A stretch of 64,000 nucleotides of DNA from Metellina segmentata (GCA_947359465.1 OX375881.1:31661742-31725741), one strand, 5' to 3'. Shown: positions 44,690 to 57,146, numbered from the stretch's first letter. Notes: generated by a model from the sequence alone, not told the origin. Translations and numbers: made by a program.

Positions 44690-44895
44690 TGTTAGTAGAA
44701 GCACGGCTCGTCTTATTTTGGACCACATAAACCACAAAACTCAAATCATCAACCAACTGACCAGACAGGCTAGACACGGCTTGTCCTGTTTTGAACCTTG
44801 TGCCATATGACCAAATCAACCAACCAACCAGGTTCGGCGTGGCGTGTGATATTTCGGACCTAGTACCATAAGACCGAAATCAACCAATCAGACGA
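44690..44895. repeat. Three decayed ~70-bp tandem units
   Basis: Each unit has the sequence 'cggct(t/c)gtc', 'tttt(g)gacc', then 'accata-gacc' and 'aaatcaaccaac'. They are strongly diverged. Confidence 0.6.
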
Positions 44896-44899
44896 CCAG

Positions 44900-45320
44900 A
44901 AAGGGAACCCTATATCGTCTTTTATCGAGTGATCCCAGTCTCTTCTACTCTTGATCCCAGCTCTCTCTACTGGTGTATTTCCGTCCTTAAAAATGTTCCT
45001 CCGCTCTCGATAACAAATGAGCTGTGATATCCCTTCCATGACCACCTCCTCAATCCTTAAAGGGAAAAATACACTGTACAATACATGCACACATTTCGGA
45101 ATTTTTAGTAACAACCAGGTGGATATGCTGGAAAAAAAAAGAACTTTGAAGTACAGCAACTGGCAGCTAAAAAACACAATTTCAGACCAAGGATTTCATT
45201 GAAAAGGCCTTAATCCTTCGGGCGTCATAATAATTCAGAGTAATGCTGCCTTTTGTCACACAACACACATAACTAAATTATCACATTTATTAGTTAAAAT
45301 AGGCCAATAATTATTTCACC
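44900..45320. other. Nothing recognised
   Basis: No supported feature. Confidence 0.45.
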
Positions 45321-45324
45321 CCTC

Positions 45325-46010
45325 TGAAATATTCTATTCGTCCTTTTCTCAGAATGTAATCCTTTGGAAACATTCATCTGGTCCTCTCCTTAGAATGTAA
45401 TCATTTGAAAACATTCAATCGGTCCTTTCCTTAGAATGTAATCATTTGAAAACATTCAATTGGTCCTTTCCTATAAAAAAATATTATCTTTGGGACCATT
45501 AAATTGGTCCTTTCCTTAGAATGTAATCCTTCGGAAACATTCAAATGGTACTTTCCTTATAATGTAATCATTTGAAAACATTCAATTGGTCCTTTCCTGT
45601 AAATAAAATACTTTCTTTGGAAACATTCGATTGGTTCTTTACTATAAAAAAAACATAATCTATTTGAAAAGATTCTTTAATCACTTCCTTACAATCAAAT
45701 CCTTTGGGAAGAATGTATCGGTTCATTTTCTTTGTAAAGAAATCTTTGGAAATATTCTATAAACCATTTTCTTGAAATTTAACCATCGGAAAGATTTTTA
45801 GCCATTTCCTTGGAATTGAATCCATTGGAAAAAGATTCTATAAGTCGTTTCTTTCTTTAGAATTGATTTATGGAATATTTCCAAAGGATTCATTTCCTTC
45901 GAATTGAATCCTTCGGAAAGATTCGATAGGTCATTTCCTTAGAATTGAATTATTTGGAATGATTTTATAGATTCTTACCTTGCAATATAATTCACTGTAA
46001 AGTTTATATA
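45325..46010. repeat. Degenerate tandem repeat, unit about 50-57 bp, roughly 13 copies
   Basis: Core 'tcctttccttagaatgtaat' followed by 'catttgaaaacattcaattgg'. The first six units are recognisably alike; later ones decay to 'catttccttggaattgaatc' and 'tttggaaagattc'. Confidence 0.85.
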
Positions 46011-46189
46011 TTTGTCAAGGTCAAAACTGGTTAGTTCTTAAGCAGGGAAGACTGCAAGTTGTATGGTGGAAATACACGGGTGAACAATTGAGAGAGGGGG
46101 GAGTAAAACTCAGAACTTCATCCAAATGTCAAACAGAACCCATTCAAAGAGTTCAGGACATCTTATAAAGACATATGTATCTGATATAT

Positions 46190-46410
46190 CTTCCACGCCG
46201 TGATTCTGTGTCTCTTTCAATCTGATCGCCAGACATGACTGTTTGACAGGGCACCTTTCTGTATCGATGTCCTGTCCAATTCAAATGGCCCTCTTTGTAA
46301 GGATGACGATTATATCAATCGGTCTCCCATTCAGCTGCAGAATTCTCTCCGCGGGGTCCCTGAAAATGAGCGATATTCGAAAGCAAGACTTCGAACGAGA
46401 CAGTGACTTC
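46190..46410 (+). pseudogene. LINE polyprotein C-terminal tail relic
   Basis: ARHDCLTGHLSV followed, after a frame change, by a 'CPLC'-like segment (NSNGPLCKDDDY) and an RYSKAR-like end. This order (GHDCL-x-x-HL, C-x-x-C, R-Y-x-x-R) is the zinc-binding tail after RNase H in arthropod LINE proteins. It is decayed, with at least one frameshift. Not contiguous with the RNase H relic at 37040. Confidence 0.5.
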
Positions 46411-46554
46411 TCTTAAGTATATTTTTGTCTTGTTTTTGTGTGTCGAAAATTCTTGTTTATATATATGTACTTCACAGTTTTGTTTGTAGGCATGTCAAGT
46501 TTCTCGACATTGGGAATGAGAATAAACGCATGACAATGAAAAATCAATTGGATG

Positions 46555-46640
46555 GTTTGGGGTTGGGATTTATGAAGCAAGGATAATATTCGGCCATGAT
46601 GCGCCAGACACAAGACATGCAACATAAAGAAATGGATATT
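46555..46640 (-). repeat. SINE-B fragment
   Basis: 'gttgggatttatgaagcaag', 'ggccatgatgcgccagacac', 'aagacatgcaacat'. Confidence 0.6.
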
Positions 46641-46739
46641 ATTATGCTTACGTTTCCAATTGTCTGATTTCTATGATCACATTTTAAATTTTGTACTCAC
46701 TAGTCTCTAAGCAGTTAAGCTGTCTATACACTCCTCTAC

Positions 46740-47470
46740 AATAATGGACCGTACACCAGCGGTTTTACATCAAATATGACTAACATAAAATAAAAAAAAC
46801 ATTGTACAAGGTTTGATGTAAAATACCATTTAATTTTTTGCGTAGATAAATCATCTAAAAGTCATTATTAGTATTTCATAACCTCCTAAGGAGTTCATAC
46901 GCATATACATTTCCCAGCATTAATGGACTGGAAGCCAGCGGATTTGCATAAAATCCGACTACTTGTTTGGGGGTGTCTTTCGTGGTATGGCCTGAGACCT
47001 TTGCATGTTGGTCCTGGTAAATTAAACGCCGACGCCTACATGAATATTTTGGATAATCAGGTTCTTCCTACGCTCTGGCAATTTTATGGAATGGACGAAT
47101 GCCACTTACTTCCAGAACGACAACGATACATTTCATGTTAGAGCCTCTGTCAAGCAGTGGCATCAAGATAAGGATATAAAACGCCTTCCCTGGCTTGCTC
47201 AGAGTTCTGACCTAAGCCCCATAAAACATTTATGGGACCAGTAATAGAGACGCTTACGGACCAGGGAACCACGTCTGAAATCATCTACAGCTGATCTGAC
47301 GACATCGGGAATGGACGCAAATACCCATAGGTGTGTATCAAAGCCTTGTTGAAAGTATACCCAGAAGGGTTGCTAGTGTAATTGACCGAGGTTCAAAGTT
47401 CAGTGAATCTTTCCCTCAGGGGACTGACTTATCCGATTATCGTACTTAACCGACTTATAGGTTTAACTGG
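46740..47470 (+). pseudogene. Tc1-like transposase C-terminal relic (DD34K)
   Basis: The longest open part, 46923-47141, gives [20 protein letters not shown] then [20 protein letters not shown], the central DDE core. A frameshift follows and the last part reads [18 protein letters not shown] ... SSDLSPIKHLWDQ before TAA. Thirty-four residues separate the second Asp from the position of the catalytic Glu, which is Lys here (SPIK), so the copy is dead even without the frameshift. It is a different lineage from the element at 37891. A second copy lies at 55685-56185. Confidence 0.75.
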
Positions 47471-47517
47471 ACGTTTATTGACATCCCTAGTACATAGGGT
47501 AATTTTTGGTACTTTGT

Positions 47518-47803
47518 AATTAACGTCTTACTAGAGCAACACAACGGGCTATTGACGACAGTCCAGGATAAGTCCCCTAAGAGAAAGATCCGAGGACAAC
47601 ACCACGTCATTTAGAAACACGGTCAGATGACGAGGCAATACCTGAGCTGGCACCCTACTCCCCAAACTTCGATAATAATTTAATGTAAGGAGTTTTGGTC
47701 AATAAAAAATTTAAAGTGTATATTCGCTGACAAGTCTATGCACTGACACGGATGCGATCCTTCCGATCTAGAAGATAATACCTTAACCACCAGACCGGTT
47801 GGA
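47518..47803 (-). repeat. SINE-A, reverse copy with displaced head
   Basis: Body 47518-47690 (CTTACTAGAGCAACACAACG, 'gacaacaccacgtcattt') and tRNA-like head 47741-47803 ('ccttccgatctagaagataa', ACCTTAACCACCAGACCGG) are separated by about 50 bp of unrelated AT-rich DNA. Confidence 0.7.
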
Positions 47804-47821
47804 CGACTGTGTATATAGAGG

Positions 47822-48145
47822 GATGGTGCACGTTAACTTTGTCGTTGCTATAAATGTCCTCAGGATTCCTGGTTCGAATCCGGGTCAGTGCACGAATATT
47901 TGTAAGCGTATGGTGTAGAGGCGGCTGGTGAACCTTAAATCTGACGTGGCCGAAAGTCCTCACGTTGGGTTGGTGTGAAAGTTTGGAGAGTGGGGGTGTC
48001 AGCTCAGGTGTTGGGTAGCCATCTGACCGTGGTTCAAAATTACGTGGTGTTGTCTTCGGATTTTTCCCTTAGGAGATTGATCCCGGACCGTCGTCAATAG
48101 ACCGTTGTGATGCTCTAGTACGATGTTAATTAAAAATTACCATTT
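47822..48145 (+). repeat. SINE-A, forward copy (head-to-head with the previous one)
   Basis: A short body fragment (47822-47865) precedes a B box CTGGTTCGAATCCGGGTC and a well-preserved body to TACGATGTTAATTAAAA. The two copies share the tRNA-like junction region 'gcactgacacgg'/'ccgggtcagtgc'. Confidence 0.75.
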
Positions 48146-48149
48146 ATTA

Positions 48150-48345
48150 TTATTAAATGTCCTTACGTTGATCTGTAGATCTGTAGTTTAGAGTGTGGGT
48201 TGACTTCTCAGGTACTTATCCCCGCCATTTGACCATGGGTAAAAATTACGAGGTGTTGTACCGGGATTTTCCACTTCGGGAAGGTTCTCGAGCCTCTGCC
48301 AATAGCCCGATGTTTGGTTCAATTACGACGCTTGAACTAGGAACC
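48150..48345 (+). repeat. SINE-A fragment
   Basis: 'aaatgtccttacgttg', 'aaaaattacgaggtgttgta', 'tctgccaatagcccgatgtt'. It directly precedes the 125-bp satellite. Confidence 0.65.
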
Positions 48346-51300
48346 TATCTTCTATCTTATATGTCAGTAAATTTCATTGGGTGTGTCAATTACTTGTTAT
48401 TGTGTGATTATGTCTTGGGTAGCATTGTCATATAACTCTTTCAGTAGATTTAAAGTGACACACAGTATGAACCTATCTTCTACCTTATGTGTCAGTAAAT
48501 TTCATTGGGTCTATTACTTGTTATTGTATGTGTTATGTCTTTGGCAGCATGGCAATAGAACCTTTTCATCAGATTTAAAGTGACACACACTATGAACTTG
48601 AACCTATCTTCTACCTTATGTGTCAGTAAATTTCATTGGGTCTATTACTTGCTATTGTATGTGTTATGTCTTTGGCAGCATGGCAATAGAACCCTTTCAA
48701 GAGATTTAAAGTGACACACAATATGAACCTATCTTCTACCTTATGTGTCAGTAAATTTCATTGGGTCTATTACTTGCTATTGTATGTGTTATGTCTTTGG
48801 CAGCATGGCAATAGAACCCTTTCAAGAGATTTAAAGTGACACACAGTATGAACCTATCTTCTACCTTATGTGTCAGTAAATTTCATTGGGTCTATTACTT
48901 GCTATTGTATGTGTTATGTCTTTGGCAGCATGGCAATAGAACCCTTTCAAGAGATTTAAAGTGACACACAGTATGAACCTATCTTATACCTTATGTGTCA
49001 GTAAATTTCATTGGGTCTATTACTTGTTATTGTATGTGTTATGTCTTTGGCAGCATGGCAATAGAACCTTTTCATCAGATTTAAAGTGACACACACTATG
49101 AACTTGAACCTATCTTCTACCTTATGTGTCAGTAAATTTCATTGGGTCTATTACTTGCTATTGTATGTGTTATGTCTTTGGCAGCATGGCAATAGAACCC
49201 TTTCAAGAGATTTAAAGTGACACACAATATGAACCTATCTTCTACCTTATGTGTCAGTAAATTTCATTGGGTCTATTACTTGCTATTGTATGTGTTATCT
49301 CTTTGGAAGCATGGCAATCGAACCCTTTAAACAGATTTAAAGTGACACACATTATGAACCTATCTTCTACCTTATGTGTCAGTAAATTTCATTGGGTCTA
49401 TTACTGGTTATTGTATGTGTTACGTCTTTGGCAGCATGGCAATAGAACCTTTTCAGCAGATTTAAAGTGACACACACTATGAACCTATCTTCTACCTTAT
49501 GTGTCAGTAAATTTCATTGGGTCTATTACTTGCTATTGTATGTGTTATCTCTTTGGAAGCATGGCAATCGAACCCTTTAAACAGATTTAAAGTGACACAC
49601 ATTATGAACCTATCTTCTACCTTATGTGTCAGTAAATTTCATTGGGTCTATTACTGGTTATTGTATGTGTTACGTCTTTGGCAGCATGGCAATAGAACCT
49701 TTTCAGCAGATTTAAAGTGACACACACTATGAACCTATCTTCTACCTTATGTGTCAGTAAATTTCATTGGGTCTATTACTTGTTATTGTATGTGTTATGT
49801 CTTTGGCAGCATGGCAATAGAACCTTTTCATCAGATTTAAAGTGACACACACTATGAACTTGAACCTATCTTCTACCTTATGTGTCAGTAAATTTCATTG
49901 GGTCTATTACTTGCTATTGTATGTGTTATGTCTTTGGCAGCATGGCAATAGAACCCTTTCAAGAGATTTAAAGTGACACACAATATGAACCTATCTTCTA
50001 CCTTATGTGTCAGTAAATTTCATTGGGTCTATTACTTGCTATTGTATGTGTTATGTCTTTGGCAGCATGGCAATAGAACCCTTTCAAGAGATTTAAAGTG
50101 ACACACAGTATGAACCTATCTTCTACCTTATGTGTCAGTAAATTTCATTGGGTCTATTACTTGCTATTGTATGTGTTATGTCTTTGGCAGCATGGCAATA
50201 GAACCCTTTCAAGAGATTTAAAGTGACACACAGTATGAACCTATCTTATACCTTATGTGTCAGTAAATTTCATTGGGTCTATTACTTGTTATTGTATGTG
50301 TTATGTCTTTGGCAGCATGGCAATAGAACCTTTTCATCAGATTTAAAGTGACACACACTATGAACTTGAACCTATCTTCTACCTTATGTGTCAGTAAATT
50401 TCATTGGGTCTATTACTTGCTATTGTATGTGTTATGTCTTTGGCAGCATGGCAATAGAACCCTTTCAAGAGATTTAAAGTGACACACAATATGAACCTAT
50501 CTTCTACCTTATGTGTCAGTAAATTTCATTGGGTCTATTACTTGCTATTGTATGTGTTATCTCTTTGGAAGCATGGCAATCGAACCCTTTAAACAGATTT
50601 AAAGTGACACACATTATGAACCTATCTTCTACCTTATGTGTCAGTAAATTTCATTGGGTCTATTACTTGTTATTGTATGTGTTATGTCTTTGGCAGCATG
50701 GCAATAGAACCTTTTCAGCAGATTTAAAGTGACACACACTATGAACCTATCTTCTACCTTATGTGTCAGTAAATTTCATTGGGTCTATTACTTGCTATTG
50801 TATGTGTTATCTCTTTGGAAGCATGGCAATCGAACCCTTTAAACAGATTTAAAGTGACACACATTATGAACCTATCTTCTACCTTATGTGTCAGTAAATT
50901 TCATTGGGTCTATTACTTGTTATTGTATGTGTTATGTCTTTGGCAGCATGGCAATAGAACCTTTTCAGCAGATTTAAAGTGACACACAATATGAACCTAT
51001 CTTCTACCTTATGTGTCAGTAAATTTCATTGGGTCTATTACTTGCTATTGTATGTGTTATCTCTTTGGAAGCATGGCAATCGAACCCTTTAAACAGATTT
51101 AAAGTGACACACATTATGAACCTATCTTCTACCTTATGTGTCAGTAAATTTCATTGGGTCTATTACTTGTTATTGTATGTGTTATGTCTTTGGCAGCATG
51201 GCAATAGAACCTTTTCATCAGATTTAAAGTGACACACACTATGAACTTGAACCTATCTTCTACCTTATGTGTCAGTAAATTTCATTGGGTCTATTACTTG

Positions 51301-52490
51301 CTATTGTATGTGTTATGTCTTTGGCAGCATGGCAATAGAACCCTTTCAAGAGATTTAAAGTGACACACAATATGAACCTATCTTCTACCTTATGTGTCAG
51401 TAAATTTCATTGGGTCTATTACTTGCTATTGTATGTGTTATCTCTTTGGAAGCATGGCAATCGAACCCTTTAAACAGATTTAAAGTGACACACATTATGA
51501 ACCTATCTTCTACCTTATGTGTCAGTAAATTTCATTGGGTCTATTACTTGTTATTGTATGTGTTATGTCTTTGGCAGCATGGCAATAGAACCTTTTCAGC
51601 AGATTTAAAGTGACACACACTATGAACCTATCTTCTACCTTATGTGTCAGTAAATTTCATTGGGTCTATTACTTGTTATTGTATGTGTTATGTCTTTGGC
51701 AGCATGGCAATAGAACCTTTTCAGCAGATTTAAAGTGACACACACTATGAACTTGAATCTATCTTCTACCTTATGTGTCAGTAAATTTCATCGGGTCTAT
51801 TACTTGCTATTGTATGTGTTACGTCTTTGGCAGCATGGCAATAGAACCTTTTCAGCAGATTTAAAGTGACACACACTATGAACTTGAATCTATCTTCTAC
51901 CTTATGTGTCAGTAAATTTCATTGGGTCTATTACTTGCTATTGTATGTGTTACGTCTTTGGCAGCATGGCAATAGAACCTTTTCAGCAGATTTAAAGTGA
52001 CACACACTATGAACCTATCTTCTACCTTATGTGTCAGTAAATTTCATTGGGTCTATTACTTGTTATTGTATGTGTTATGTCTTTGGCAGCATGGCAATAG
52101 AACCTTTTCAGCAGATTTAAAGTGACACACACTATGAACTTGAATCTATCTTCTACCTTATGTGTCAGTAAATTTCATCGGGTCTATTACTTGCTATTGT
52201 ATGTGTTATGTCTTTGGAAGCATGGCAATCGAACCCTTTCAACAGATTTAAAGTGACACACATTATGAACCTATCTTCTACCTTATGTGTCAGTAAATTT
52301 CATTGGGTCTATTACTTGTTATTGTATGTGTTATGTCTTTGGCAGCATATCAATAGAACCCTTTCAACAGATTTAAAGTGACACACACTATAAACCAATA
52401 TTCTACGTATGTGTCAGTAAATTTCATTGAGTCTATTACTTGTTATTGTATGTATTATATTCTGGGCAGCATGGCCTTAGAACCCTTCCG
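48346..52490. repeat. 125-bp satellite array, about 33 monomers
   Basis: Monomer landmarks: 'atgaacctatcttctacctt', 'atgtgtcagtaaatttcatt', 'gggtctattacttgctattg', 'ttggcagcatggcaatagaa', 'agatttaaagtgacacacac'. Two monomer forms (with 'ttatctctttggaagcatgg' or 'ttatgtctttggcagcatgg') alternate in places, giving a 250-bp period (frames at 50529, 50779, 51029). A 'gaacttgaa' insertion variant recurs at 48591, 49097, 49852, 50359 and 51240, and the spacing 48591-49852 equals 49097-50359 (about 1262 bp), so a ~1.26-kb block was duplicated whole. Edge monomers are the most diverged. Small frames are repeat-derived. Confidence 0.95.
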
Positions 52491-53270
52491 CCACGAAAAT
52501 CCAATCAACCAAGTTTACCCGAACACCCCATTTGAAAAACCGCACTGATCCTTTCCCCCAATCCTCATTGATAAAAAGCCAGTGAACACGATTCCACTTT
52601 CCACCCCAATTACACCAAAGAAACCTCGGAAAAAACCTCCACAAACCCATTCAAAACCGGTCGATCATCCCATGAACCCACCTTGATCGATGATCACACC
52701 CACCCCAAGCGAAACGCGATCCAAAAAGACACCACCAGGGCAGAGGATTACCGGAGCGCCGATATTACTTCACGCTTCCTTATTCTTAATCCATCCGCCG
52801 GTAATCAAGAGTTATTCAAAACCCAAATGGGCATCGAGAAGAACTTTCCGATCCTGCAAGTATCGGTGGAAGATTGCCGGATCTTCGATGGAGGACGCGG
52901 GTGTGGTTTATTGGTTTTCCTATAATGAAGATCTCATCACTTGGGTATGGTGGTATCTTCGGGGTGGGAACGAGGGTTGAACGAGAACAGGTGTGAGGTA
53001 ATTTGAATGGCATGGCGTTATCATTCATTGCGGGGATTTGGACAAGTTTTTGTGGGGGATGTTTATGGGGATGATTCGGGCAAAGCGTTTCCCGTTTTTT
53101 GCTTTTTTTGTGCCCGATGATACGTTATTTTTCTTTTTTATGTTTCAACTTTTTTGTGCTTCGCTTTTTTCTATGAAAGCTGTCAGTGTTAATGGTTTTG
53201 CGAACATAATGCACTAAATAGTAAAAATTGAAAAATCTTTGAATTATAACGTTTTAATGGCAATGGTTAT
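52491..53270. other. Non-repetitive sequence, no recognised gene
   Basis: Higher GC than its neighbours, with two overlapping plus-strand frames (52683-52925 and 52690-52980) of 80-96 codons. Neither shows a domain or clear splice context, though the composition 'gccgatattacttcacgctt' looks unique. It could include part of an exon; I cannot show it. Confidence 0.35.
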
Positions 53271-53274
53271 TGAC

Positions 53275-53830
53275 TAACCTCGCACTGGAGACACAATGCT
53301 CTATTGGTGGCGGTCCGAACTCGTCGCTTACAACTCGCAGGTTGATGGAACAGCGTGCATTCTCACTGTGACTGAGCCAGATATGAGGTAGGTGGGAATT
53401 TTTATTTACCTCGCACTGGAGCAACACAATGGATTATTGAGAAGGGTTCAGGATCAATCCCGAAGGGAAAAATACGAGGACAACGCATAGTCATTTTGAA
53501 CCACTGCCAGATAACGATGACCTCTCGTCAAATTTCCACACTCCTCCAACGTGAAGACATTTAAGGCCAATACAGATTTAACATGCACCCGCTCCCTTAC
53601 CTACCGAAAAGAATCCAAGGCATTTTTTTGCGTCAACACGGCGACGTGTAGGGATGAAACACCGAAGGTAAAGACCCGAGGACAACACCACGTCATTTTG
53701 AACCACGGTCAGATGACGAGGCGACACCTGAGCTGGAACCTCACTCTACAATCTTCCATATCACGCTAACGTGAAGACATTTGAGGCCACGACAGATTTA
53801 ACATGCTACAGCCCCTTTGTACACGAAATG
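53275..53830 (-). repeat. Three SINE-A pieces in series
   Basis: 53275-53340: 'taacctcgcactggagacac'. 53405-53600: 'cctcgcactggagcaacaca' through 'tccaacgtgaagacatttaa'. 53650-53815: 'gaggacaacaccacgtcatt' through 'taacgtgaagacatttgagg'. The same 3' end appears twice in direct orientation. Confidence 0.7.
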
Positions 53831-54565
53831 CAACGAAATTTTTCGTTGCATTTAAAATCGCAAGCCTCCAGTTACTAATTCGTTACTCCTTCAAATAGGC
53901 TACAATGATCCACAACGCTCTTTGGGAAACTAACTTGCTAAAGCTAAGTGTAGCTAATAATAAAGCTACAGCTTTGAAATTTGTTACGCATATTTTATTG
54001 AAACTCGACACTTAATGAGGCACTGAAATATTTTAATGCTCTACGTTTCCTTGAAACTAAAAACTGCATGAAAATTCGGTCCGGTTAACACTTGTGTGCT
54101 CTCGGTTGATCAGAGCTAGGATAATAAAGGTTCAATTCTATTTCCATTTGAGCGCATGCACGAACAAGTGGTTCGTGATGGTGAGAAAATCCGACATTGC
54201 CATGGTTACCACCAGAAAATAAAGCTCAAATCCATTCGATTCGTGAGTTATTTATGTCACATTAACCAATAAACTGTCGATACAGTATTTTACATTTCCT
54301 AGAAATCTGTGTGAATGTTGGAATTTTCAGAGAAATCGCAATTAAGTTAAATTTAGAACTGGAATTAAAATCCTTTTTGTTGTTAGGCTTGCTATTAGTG
54401 GTGATACATTTTCTACTGCAATTTGAGGAAATATTTTTTTGATTGTCAGTATAAAACTGGAATGAACTCAAAGATTAAAAGGGGAGAGATAAGATAATGC
54501 ATCAGATTAAACAATTTTAACATAAGGTCTTTTTCAATTTTTGGAAATTTGTAATTTCTTAAAAT
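53831..54565. other. Mostly unrecognised; short tRNA-like head at 53855-53910
   Basis: 'aaatcgcaagcctccagtta' and 'ctaattcgttactccttcaa' resemble the reverse complement of a SINE-A head (compare 62320-62400). The rest is AT-rich. Confidence 0.4.
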
Positions 54566-54626
54566 TGTGGACCATATGCACTACCTTACAATAATGGACC
54601 GGACAGCAAGATGTGATGGTATAAGG

Positions 54627-55676
54627 CAGTGCTCCTCAACCTTTTTATCGCCGCGGACCGGATCATCGTTTGATAATTTTAACGCGGCCCGCTGAGGGGG
54701 GGGGGCGTTGATTGTTTATATTATAGATTGTTTTGATTTATTAATTTTAATTTAACTGTATTTAAACATGCGTTCAAAATAAAATACAGTTACATCAAAA
54801 AATGAATATAGTGATTTAACATTTTAACTCACTAGAACGCTAAATCAATGAGAACCCTGAGCTTGTTTCATTGCAACGAGACGGTTTCATCTGGGAGTAA
54901 TAGGAGACGATGACACCCGAAGTGTGTTGCTTATGTCCAGTTTATTCCGTTGTTTTTTTTGGTTGCTGTCACTGCAGAAAACCCCGCTTCACACAGATAG
55001 GTTGTCGGAAATGGCAATAGGGATTTAAATGCTGTGGTGGCAATCTCAGGGTATTCCGCCATGACTTTAATCCAGAACACCGGCAGAGTTATTGTCTCGA
55101 ACGTAGTTTTAAGGACGCCTTCATTTGCAATCTCCAGCAGTTGATCTTCTTGCACAGACATGCTAGATTCGCCTGATTTTTGACAAATGGATTTCGGATC
55201 CATTCCTTACTAGTTCGTGGGACTTTTGTGGTTGGGAAGTAGCGATAAAACTCTTTTAAAAGCAAAGACAGGTGATCGTGCACCAACAGGGAGAATGAAT
55301 GTTTAGGCTCAGTCTCGCCTAAAATCCCCGCTAATGTCTGAAACATGCCCAAAATGCCTCTGTTCACGCGCCGTCTCCACAACTTCAGTTTGGCTTTAAA
55401 TGCAGCTACTTTGTCTGCCAACTTGAAAACAGCTGTCACATTTGTCAAAATTAGAAAATAGAGACGTACAGAATTCAGAAATCATAATTGAAGCTCTAGT
55501 AACAGAACACATTTCAAGTTATGATGTACAGCCTTCTAATTTGTGTGGACATTTCATAGATAAGAACCGCACAAACTCGAGAGAAGTACACCACAGTAAA
55601 TAAAATGGAAATAATTTAATGTTCCTTGGGCGGCCCTGTACCATTTGATCCACGGACCGGGGGTTGGGGACCACTG
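54627..55676 (-). mobile_element. hAT element with 8-bp target duplication (1050 bp), internally deleted
   Basis: Ends CAGTGCTCCTCAACCTTTTT and, reversed, CAGTGGTCCCCAACCCCCGG, a TIR form seen in Charlie/Buster-like hAT elements. Exact 8-bp duplication GTATAAGG at 54619-54626 and 55677-55684. It keeps only the C-terminal part of the transposase, on the minus strand. Confidence 0.92.
54931..55448 (-). pseudogene. hAT transposase C-terminal fragment, frameshifted
   Basis: The first part (55448-55089) contains VAAFKAKLKLWRRRVNRG and HDHLSLLLKEFYRYFP. After a frameshift the second part (55203-54931) contains FWIKVMAEYPEIATTAFKSL then LPFPTTYLCEAGFSAV, the C-terminal hAT dimerisation signature (TTYLCE-x-GFS) common in ZBED-type proteins. 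The BED finger and the first catalytic residues are absent. Confidence 0.85.
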
Positions 55677-56185
55677 GTATAAGGGAAATAATACATGCTT
55701 TAATAGGGGGAGGGTCCCCCACGTGCTGCAATTAGACTAGCAACCCTTCCGGACATACTTTCAACAAGATTTTTATACACAGCTATGTGTGCGTTCCTGC
55801 TGAAAGAATGTCGACACATGAGCTGTAGATTTCGGAAGTGTTTCCCTGGTCCGTAAGCGTCGCTCTAACTCGTCCCTATAATGTTCTATGGGTTTATGTC
55901 GGGACTCTGAGCAGGCCAGGAAAGATGTTTTGCATCCATATCTCGATACCACTGCTTGACAGGGGCTGTAACATGATACGGAGCGTTGTCTTCATGGAAG
56001 TAACATTCGTCCCATTTCATAAAATTGCCTCATCGAGCCTGATTGTCCAAAATGTTCATGTAGGCGTCGGCGTTGAATTTATTAGGAAGAACATGCAAAG
56101 GTCCAAGGACATACCACGAAAGACACCCCCAAACAAATAGTCGGATTTTATGAAAATCCCCTGACGTCCGGTCCATTATTAAAGA

Positions 56186-56470
56186 GTAATGTATATGTAC
56201 ATACTGGTATCAAAAATGAGAAGTTGAAAAATTAATGTCTACATTTATAAATACAATCATTAGTAGGATATAATACACAGAGTGTGTTTCGAAAATATCT
56301 GGTCAAATTGTAAAGTGTGGTAAGAGGGTCCAAAACAAGAATTTTTGTGTGACCAAAAATTGCGCGTTTTGGTGATAGAGGGTGATTTTTAGGTCAGTCG
56401 ACAACATCATTTCTACGGCGTAAGGCGGCGTTCCTCGCTCCGATTTTCAGGAAAAGCTTCGAATTCGTGT
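56186..56470. other. Nothing recognised
   Basis: A short stretch between the Tc1 relic and SINE-A. Confidence 0.4.
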
Positions 56471-56491
56471 CGCGATGTATGCAGTTGAAAA

Positions 56492-56769
56492 GGGCCTAGG
56501 TAACTCGGTAGGAAGAGTATCGGACTAGGAAACGGTGTGTTGTGAGTTCGAATCCAACCAAATACCTTAGTGTATATGGGGGACTGGTACACGTTAAATT
56601 TGTCGTGACATGAAATATCTTCAGTTTGGAGAGAGAGAGTCGGTGTGGTCTCGTCAACTGGCTGTGGCTCAAAATTACATTGTATTGTCCTAGGATTTTG
56701 TATTTGGAGGTTGATTCCTGACCGTAACCAATAGCCCATTGTGTTACTCAAATTAATTAAATGCCTAAC
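56492..56769 (+). repeat. SINE-A, complete with perfect 15-bp target duplication
   Basis: GTATGCAGTTGAAAA occurs at 56477-56491 and 56770-56784. The head reads CCTAGGTAACTCGGTAGGAA (A box) and TGTGAGTTCGAATCCAACC (B box). Length 278 bp. This copy and the next fix the element's boundaries. A 15-bp direct repeat is what LINE-driven target-primed insertion leaves. Confidence 0.92.
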
Positions 56770-57146
56770 GTATGCAGTTGAAAATCAGAGCGAAGAATTT
56801 ACTACGAAGATGTTACTGTCCGGCTTTCTAATGATCTAGATTGTTGCAAACTTGGGAGGGGGGAAAAGGTTTACGTTAAACGTAGTTCATAACCCTTTGA
56901 ACGATGTTTAGCGTTTAATTGAATTAGTGTTAGCCTATCATCTACAATACACTCAAACCTGTTTTTGTGCGGTGGAAAGTGACAGCATAAAAAAATCTTG
57001 CAAAACTTCACGAGTAGCTAAAAAATAAATATATTTTTTTGCAACACATTTAACTTTTTTTTATGCGGTGAATAGGGACCGCATAAAAGAAGTCTAACGT
57101 AGAATATAAATTCAAAAGCTTACGAAATAACTAGAAATTGCTTTTT

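Larger units (their letters stand above)
54570..56185 (-). pseudogene. Tc1-like transposase relic interrupted by a hAT element
   Basis: 55700-56185 reads, on the minus strand, as the same Tc1 lineage as 46740-47470 ('gtcggattttatgaaaatcc', 'gcgtcggcgttgaatttatt', 'tgggacgaatgttac' reversed). 54570-54618 holds a terminal piece ('ttacaataatggaccggaca') shared with 46742. The hAT element at 54627-55676 sits between. Multiple frameshifts; not functional. Confidence 0.65.

Noticed and set aside
49267..51613. Recurrent 67-codon frames, nearly identical
   Set aside because: They recur with the 250-bp period of the satellite and have no start context or domain.
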